A stretch of DNA of 9,615 bases from Christensenella sp. UBA5327 (lineage in GTDB: Bacteria > Bacillota > Clostridia > Christensenellales > Aristaeellaceae). The position numbers and the translations under genes are program-made. Below the pieces are notes generated by a model. It was not told the DNA's origin. It searched no databases and saw only the letters and a list, made by a program, of their open reading frames with translations. The DNA lies in NCBI GenBank assembly GCA_002411105.1, contig DHQX01000015.1, positions 1-9,615 of the forward strand, written 5' to 3'. Positions 5,626 through 9,615 of this stretch are shown here, one piece after another (position 1 is the first letter of the stretch; every line of letters starts with the position of its first letter).

Positions 5626-5997
5626 ATGCTGATTATCACCAACAACCCAATGGCACAAGCGCATTTGCTGCGGGATGGTGCGCATGAGGTATCCTTTCAT
5701 GCGGTCAGCCTGCGGGAGCTATTGGTTGTGGTGAGGGACCGGGTGCATCTGGGACACCGGCTGCTGACCCATCCGTTGTCGGGCAGCGTAAAGCCCAATG
5801 AAACATGCTATAAATCAATCGCTATCACACCTGTTCCCGAGGCTGGTGTGTGTGTGGATTCACTTCTGCTGATTGAAGATGCCATAGCGGCCTGCGATAA
5901 GTTTGCGCCCAGGGACCGGCAGCCTGATGCGCAGATGCTCAAGGATTTCCAACTGGTGGACTGGACGCTGATGCAGTCTGCGCTGACATCGGCTTAG
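5626..5997 (+). CDS. grdX: GrdX family protein
   Basis: This 123-residue protein begins MLIITNNPMAQAHLL and carries the typical GrdX segment VHLGHRLLTHPLSGSVKPNE followed by TCYKSIAI (about residues 48-75), then DSLLLIEDAIAAC. GrdX is a small soluble protein found at the head of glycine, sarcosine and betaine reductase operons; its biochemical role is not established. The ATG at 5626 has GGGAGG (5616..5621) four bases before it and matches the family N-terminus. An in-frame GTG or ATG further upstream would overlap the riboswitch and is not the likely start. It is the first gene behind the glycine riboswitch. It ends 34 bases before grdE, whose own AAGGAGG lies in that gap. Base composition is GC-rich like the genes downstream. 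Confidence 0.87.
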   Translation: MLIITNNPMAQAHLLRDGAHEVSFHAVSLRELLVVVRDRVHLGHRLLTHPLSGSVKPNETCYKSIAITPVPEAGVCVDSLLLIEDAIAACDKFAPRDRQPDAQMLKDFQLVDWTLMQSALTSA

Positions 5998-6031
5998 TGA
6001 AAAGAATCAAACCTGCAAGGAGGTGCGCGGC

Positions 6032-7312
6032 TTGAGACTGGAACTTGGTTACATTCCCATTCATGATGTCCGTTTCGCGAAAAAGGCCCGGGTAGAAGAT
6101 GGTGTACTGTACGTTGATGCCGAGGAAATCAAAGCCCTGGTATTGAAGGACGAACACATCAGCTCTGTTGAGGTGGAGCTGGCCCGGCCGGGCGAGAGCA
6201 TCCGGATCACGCCGGTGAAGGATGTGGTGGAGCCCCGGGTGAAGGTGGAGGGGCCGGGCGGCCTTTTCCCCGGCACAGTGTCCCATGTGAAAACCGTGGG
6301 CAGTGGCCGTACCCATGTGCTAAAGGGCGCGGCGGTGGTCACCACCGGCAAAATCGTGGGCTTCCAGGAGGGCATCATCGACATGTCCGGCCCGGGTTCG
6401 GAGTACACGCCCTTTTCCAAAACCCAAAATGTGGTGCTGATCCTGCAACCCAAGGACGGCCTGGCCGCCCGGGAGCATGAGGTGGCGGTGCGCATGGCAG
6501 GGCTGAAGGTGGCCACGCACCTTGGCGAACTGGCAAGGGACTTGACCCCTGAAACTGTTGAAACCTTTGAGAGCCTGCCGCTGCTTGAAAACCTGGAGAA
6601 GTTCAAGGGACTTCCCCGGGTGGCCTATGTGCAGATGCTGCAAAGCCAGGGTCTCTTGCATGACACCTATGTGTATGGCGTGGATGCCAAGCAGATTCTG
6701 CCCACCATCATCACCCCCACAGAGGTGATGGACGGCGCCATCATATCCGGCAACTGTGTGTCCGCCTGTGACAAGAACCCCACCTATGTGCATCAGAACA
6801 ACCCCATCGTGCATGACCTGTTTGCCCGGCATGGCAAGGACTTGAACTTCTGCGCCATGATCATCACCAACGAAAACGTCTACCTGGCCGACAAGGAAAG
6901 AAGCTCGGACTGGACAGCCAAGCTGTGCGCGTTCCTGTCTCTGGATGGCGTGATCATTTCCGAAGAAGGCTTTGGCAACCCCGATACCGACCTGATGATG
7001 AACTGCCGGAAAATCAGCGAACAGGGCATCAAAACGGTGCTGCTTACCGATGAATATGCCGGCAGGGACGGGTCATCCCAGTCTCTGGCGGATGCCACCG
7101 TTTCGGCGGATGCTGTGGTGACCGGCGGCAACGCCAACCAGGTGATCACCCTGCCCAAGATGGAGAAGGTGATTGGCACTGAGGTGTATGTCAGCATCAT
7201 CGCGGGCGGTTGGGACAAGAACAAGGCCGACGACGGCACCATCCAGGTGGAGCTGCAGGCCATCACCGGCGCGACCAGCGAAGTGGGCTTCGGCTATCTG
7301 AGCGCCAGATAA
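6032..7312 (+). CDS. grdE: glycine reductase complex component B, alpha and beta subunits (proprotein)
   Basis: This 426-residue proprotein forms part of component B, the substrate-binding part of glycine reductase. It works with GrdB to bind glycine as a Schiff base and hand a carboxymethyl group to selenoprotein A. It starts MRLELGYIPIHDVRFA, as family members do. The start is TTG at 6032, with AAGGAGG (6017..6023) eight bases upstream; the GTG at 6023 overlaps that site and is rejected. In this family the chain cuts itself in front of a cysteine, which becomes a pyruvoyl group. The matching site here is SGNCVSACDKNPTYVHQNNP, with Cys242 (codon 6755..6757). Cleavage would give fragments of about 241 and 185 residues. 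Length is normal for the family and the frame is unbroken. It is followed by grdB after 20 bases. Sarcosine or betaine reductase paralogues (GrdG/GrdI) are similar; the glycine riboswitch and grdX favour glycine. Confidence 0.88.
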   Translation: MRLELGYIPIHDVRFAKKARVEDGVLYVDAEEIKALVLKDEHISSVEVELARPGESIRITPVKDVVEPRVKVEGPGGLFPGTVSHVKTVGSGRTHVLKGAAVVTTGKIVGFQEGIIDMSGPGSEYTPFSKTQNVVLILQPKDGLAAREHEVAVRMAGLKVATHLGELARDLTPETVETFESLPLLENLEKFKGLPRVAYVQMLQSQGLLHDTYVYGVDAKQILPTIITPTEVMDGAIISGNCVSACDKNPTYVHQNNPIVHDLFARHGKDLNFCAMIITNENVYLADKERSSDWTAKLCAFLSLDGVIISEEGFGNPDTDLMMNCRKISEQGIKTVLLTDEYAGRDGSSQSLADATVSADAVVTGGNANQVITLPKMEKVIGTEVYVSIIAGGWDKNKADDGTIQVELQAITGATSEVGFGYLSAR

Positions 7313-7332
7313 AGCAAAGGAGGGAACAGCGC

Positions 7333-8649
7333 TTGAGCAAGATTAGAATTGTTCACTACATCAACCAGTTCTTCGCCCAAATTGGCGGCGAGGAAATGGC
7401 CCATGTGCCCCCGGAATACCGGGAAGGGCCAGTGGGCCCCGGCCAGGCCTTCCAGGCGGCCTTCGGCGATGAGGCGGAGATTGTGGGCACCGTCATCTGC
7501 GGTGACTCCCACATCAACGAGCATACCGACACCGCCCTTCCGGCCATCATCGACATGATTTCCGCAGCCAAGCCAGACCTGCTCATCGCGGGCCCGGCGT
7601 TTAACGCAGGGCGCTACGGCGTCGCCTGCGGCATGGTGGCGGAAAAAACGCAGGAAGCCTTGAATATCCCGGTGATAAGCGGCATGTATGCTGAAAACCC
7701 GGGCGTTGACATGTACGCCAGCAAGCTGTACATCGTGGCCACCCGCAACAGCGCCGCCGGGATGCGCGACGCGGTGAAGAAAATGGTGCCCCTGGCATTC
7801 AAACTGGTCCGGGGTGAGGCAATCGGCGCTTCTTCCCAGGAGGGCTACCACCCCCGGGGCATCAGGGTCAACCTGTTTGAGAAGGAGCGCGGCTCAAAGC
7901 GCGCAGTTGACATGTTGGTGCGCAAGCTGAACGGCCAGCCCTTTGAGACCGAATACCCCATGCCTGACTTTGACCGGGTGGAGCCGCGGCCCGCGGTTAA
8001 GGAAATCGGCCGGGCCAAAGTGGCCCTGGTGACCTCTGGCGGTATCGTGCCTTTTGGCAATCCTGACCACATCGAAAGCTCCAACGCCACCCGCTATGGC
8101 CGTTATGACATCGATGGCCTCATGGACCTGACCGAGGGCAAATGGGCCACCGCCCATGGCGGCTATGACCCGGTCTATGCCAACCAGGACGCTGACCGGG
8201 TGCTTCCGGTTGACGTGATGCGGGATCTGGAGATGGAAGGCAAGGTGGGCAGCCTCTTCCGCTACACCTACTCCACCGTGGGCAACGGCACCGCGGTCAA
8301 AAGCTCCAAAGCCTTTGCAGAGGACTTTGCCAAGGAATTGATCAAGGAGAATGTTCAGGCTGTGATCCTGACATCCACGTGAGGGACCTGCACACGTTGC
8401 GGCGCAACGATGGTTAAAGAACTGGAACGCGCGGGCCTGCCCGTGGTGCATATCTGCACTGTGACCCCCATATCCCTGACAGTGGGCGCCAACCGCATTG
8501 TGCCCGCTGTGGCGATTCCCCATCCCCTGGGCAACCCATCCCTCACCATGGGAGAGGAAAAGGCCCTCAGGCGCAGGATTCTGATGACGGCACTGAAAGC
8601 CTTGTCCACTGACATCACCGAGCAGACCGTGTTTGAGGTGGAAGGCTGA
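7333..8649 (+). CDS. grdB: glycine reductase complex component B gamma subunit, selenoprotein
   Basis: The gene encodes 438 residues when the in-frame TGA at 8380..8382 is read as selenocysteine 350. It starts at TTG 7333 with AAAGGAGGG (7316..7324) eight bases before it. The N-terminus (LSKIRIVHYINQFFAQIGGE, with the first residue read as Met) is typical of GrdB/GrdF/GrdH. The segment after the TGA reads GTCTRCGATMVKELERAGLP, giving the family motif U-x-x-C-x-x-C. It continues in the conserved end (VVHICTVTPISLTVGANRIV, then LGNPSLT). GrdB is the catalytic selenoprotein of component B, and its Sec is thought to act in cleaving the substrate C-N bond with the GrdE pyruvoyl group. A stop-based gene caller would split it at 8382 into a 349-residue protein and a small downstream piece, both wrong. 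Glycine specificity, rather than sarcosine or betaine, rests on the riboswitch and grdX. Confidence 0.9.
8380..8414 (+). promoter_or_regulatory. selenocysteine UGA codon and SECIS-like hairpin
   Basis: The TGA at 8380..8382 is followed by a stem CGTTGC (8395..8400) / GCAACG (8404..8409) with loop GGC. A lower helix ACC (8386..8388) / GGT (8412..8414) adds three pairs. The apical loop begins 18 bases after the UGA and has G at its first two positions. Both fit the spacing and loop-G rule for bacterial SECIS elements. It would recruit SelB with Sec-tRNA. Confidence 0.75.
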
Positions 8650-8675
8650 ATGATGAAGAGGAACAGAAGAGATCT

Positions 8676-9615
8676 ATGAATCAAAAAATCTACGACGTGC
8701 TGATTATCGGCGCTGGCCCCGCGGGGCTGAGCGCGGCCCTGTATGCCGGGCGCTCGCGGCTTAGCGCGCTGATCATCGAAAAAGAAAAGGACGGCGGCCA
8801 AATTGTCATCACCGCCGAGATCGACAACTACCCCGGCTCCCTGCCCCATGAGAGCGGCCCCTCCCTGGTGGCCCGCATGGTGGAGCAGACCAAGCGCTTT
8901 GGCGCGGAGAAGGTGTTTGACACGGTGGTGGAAGCCCATCTGAAGGACGACATCAAGCGTCTGGTGGGCAAGAAGGGTGAATACCTGGGCCGCACGGTCA
9001 TCGTTGCCACAGGCGCCCATCCCCGGCCCATCGGCTGCCCGGGTGAGGCCGATCTCATCGGCAAAGGTGTGAGCTATTGCGCCACCTGCGATGGGGATTT
9101 CTTCCAGGATCTGGAGATCTTTGTGGTGGGCGGCGGGGACACAGCGGTGGAGGAGGCGGTCTATCTGACCAAGTTTGGCCGCAAGGTGACCATCATCCAC
9201 CGCCGGGATGAATTGCGCGCGGTTAAATCCATCCAGGAGAAGGCTTTTGCCAACCCCAAAATCCGCTTTATGTGGGATAGTGTGGTCACTGCCCTTGAAG
9301 GCGACGGGGTGTTGGAAGCCATGACCGTCAAGAATGTCAAAACCGGCGAGGAGACCGTGATCCGGGCGGATGAGGAGGACGGTACCTTTGGGGTGTTTGG
9401 CTTTGTGGGCCTGATCCCTGAGAGCAGCCTGTTCACCGATCTGCTGACCATGCGCAACGGCTATCTCATCACCGATGACAACATGCACACCGAAATACCC
9501 GGTGTGTTTGCCGCCGGCGATATCCGCGAGAAGAGCCTGCGCCAGGTTATCACCGCGGCGGCCGATGGCGCCATTGCCGCGATGGAGGCAAATGCCTACA
9601 TCGAAGGATATTGCC
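8676..9615 (+). CDS. trxB: NADPH-dependent thioredoxin-disulfide reductase, 3' end beyond the right edge
   Basis: 313 codons are present, almost the usual length of about 310-320, so only a few residues are missing at the right edge. The FAD-binding GAGPAG motif is at residues 12-17. The redox-active CATCDGDFF (Cys135 and Cys138) is followed by the NADPH-binding GGGDTA (152-157) and HRRDELRA (175-182). VFAAGDIR (277-284) is the second FAD motif. The enzyme passes electrons from NADPH through FAD to thioredoxin. In glycine reductase operons the thioredoxin pair re-reduces selenoprotein A, so its place right after grdB fits. Some operon-borne TrxB proteins use other donors, but here the HRRDxxR motif argues for NADPH. 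The ATG at 8676 has only a weak purine-rich site (AGAAGAGA) before it and overlaps a nine-codon frame that begins right after the grdB stop, which may couple translation. trxA is expected downstream. Confidence 0.9.
   Translation, partial: MNQKIYDVLIIGAGPAGLSAALYAGRSRLSALIIEKEKDGGQIVITAEIDNYPGSLPHESGPSLVARMVEQTKRFGAEKVFDTVVEAHLKDDIKRLVGKKGEYLGRTVIVATGAHPRPIGCPGEADLIGKGVSYCATCDGDFFQDLEIFVVGGGDTAVEEAVYLTKFGRKVTIIHRRDELRAVKSIQEKAFANPKIRFMWDSVVTALEGDGVLEAMTVKNVKTGEETVIRADEEDGTFGVFGFVGLIPESSLFTDLLTMRNGYLITDDNMHTEIPGVFAAGDIREKSLRQVITAAADGAIAAMEANAYIEGYC

Noticed and set aside
5939..6832. Several minus-strand open frames opposite grdE
   Set aside because: Antisense shadows caused by high GC; the plus strand has an unbroken GrdE with its ribosome binding site and processing site.
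7210..8382. A plus-strand gene ending at the TGA at 8382, with a separate small gene at 8410..8649
   Set aside because: The TGA is in the middle of the conserved U-x-x-C-x-x-C motif of GrdB and the frame continues into its conserved end. The true gene is 7333..8649 with selenocysteine at codon 350.
8355..9488. Long minus-strand open frame of 377 codons
   Set aside because: It is the antisense shadow of GC-rich trxB and the grdB end. The plus strand carries all thioredoxin-reductase motifs, and the minus product looks like nothing known.

Overview
The window looks like a chromosomal segment of an anaerobic, amino-acid-fermenting member of the Bacillota (Clostridia). The reasons are a Stickland-type glycine reductase operon with a selenocysteine codon, TTG starts behind strong AAGGAGG ribosome binding sites, a tandem glycine riboswitch, and Rhs/SH3b remnants of a Gram-positive kind. 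No species can be named from the sequence.

The window has two halves of different character. Positions 1 to about 5380 are AT-rich, accessory and partly decayed. First come two minus-strand genes of unknown function (1450..1043, and a longer one from 1003 that runs off the left edge), with a stem-loop just upstream of the first. A roughly 550-base non-coding stretch follows and carries a long, nearly perfect hairpin (1761..1817). Next is an Rhs-family remnant. Its core is broken by at least three, probably four, small deletions, but its variable C-terminal tip is intact (to 3118). The tip is followed 17 bases later by a five-helix membrane protein that fits the position of an immunity protein. 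Then come a second frameshifted Pro/Gln-rich fragment (3851..4200), an intact TPR-repeat protein (4217..5059) and a fragment of a bacterial SH3 domain (5086..5379). This resembles an orphan Rhs tip/immunity array.

From about 5390 the sequence becomes GC-rich and orderly. A predicted promoter (5333..5361) leads into a tandem glycine riboswitch (5391..5555), then grdX, grdE, grdB and a thioredoxin-reductase gene cut by the right edge. grdE encodes the pyruvoyl-forming proprotein and grdB the selenoprotein subunit of the substrate-specific component B of glycine reductase. grdB has an in-frame UGA (8380..8382) inside a U-x-x-C-x-x-C motif, followed by a SECIS-like hairpin, so it must be read through as one 438-residue protein. 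Component B binds glycine and passes a carboxymethyl group to selenoprotein A (GrdA). GrdC/GrdD then release acetyl phosphate, and the thioredoxin system supplies electrons. grdA, grdC, grdD and trxA are not in the window and would be expected downstream. The riboswitch should let glycine control its own breakdown.

The main candidates for something new are the Rhs tip with its membrane partner, the unknown minus-strand pair with its stem-loop, and the 57-base hairpin.
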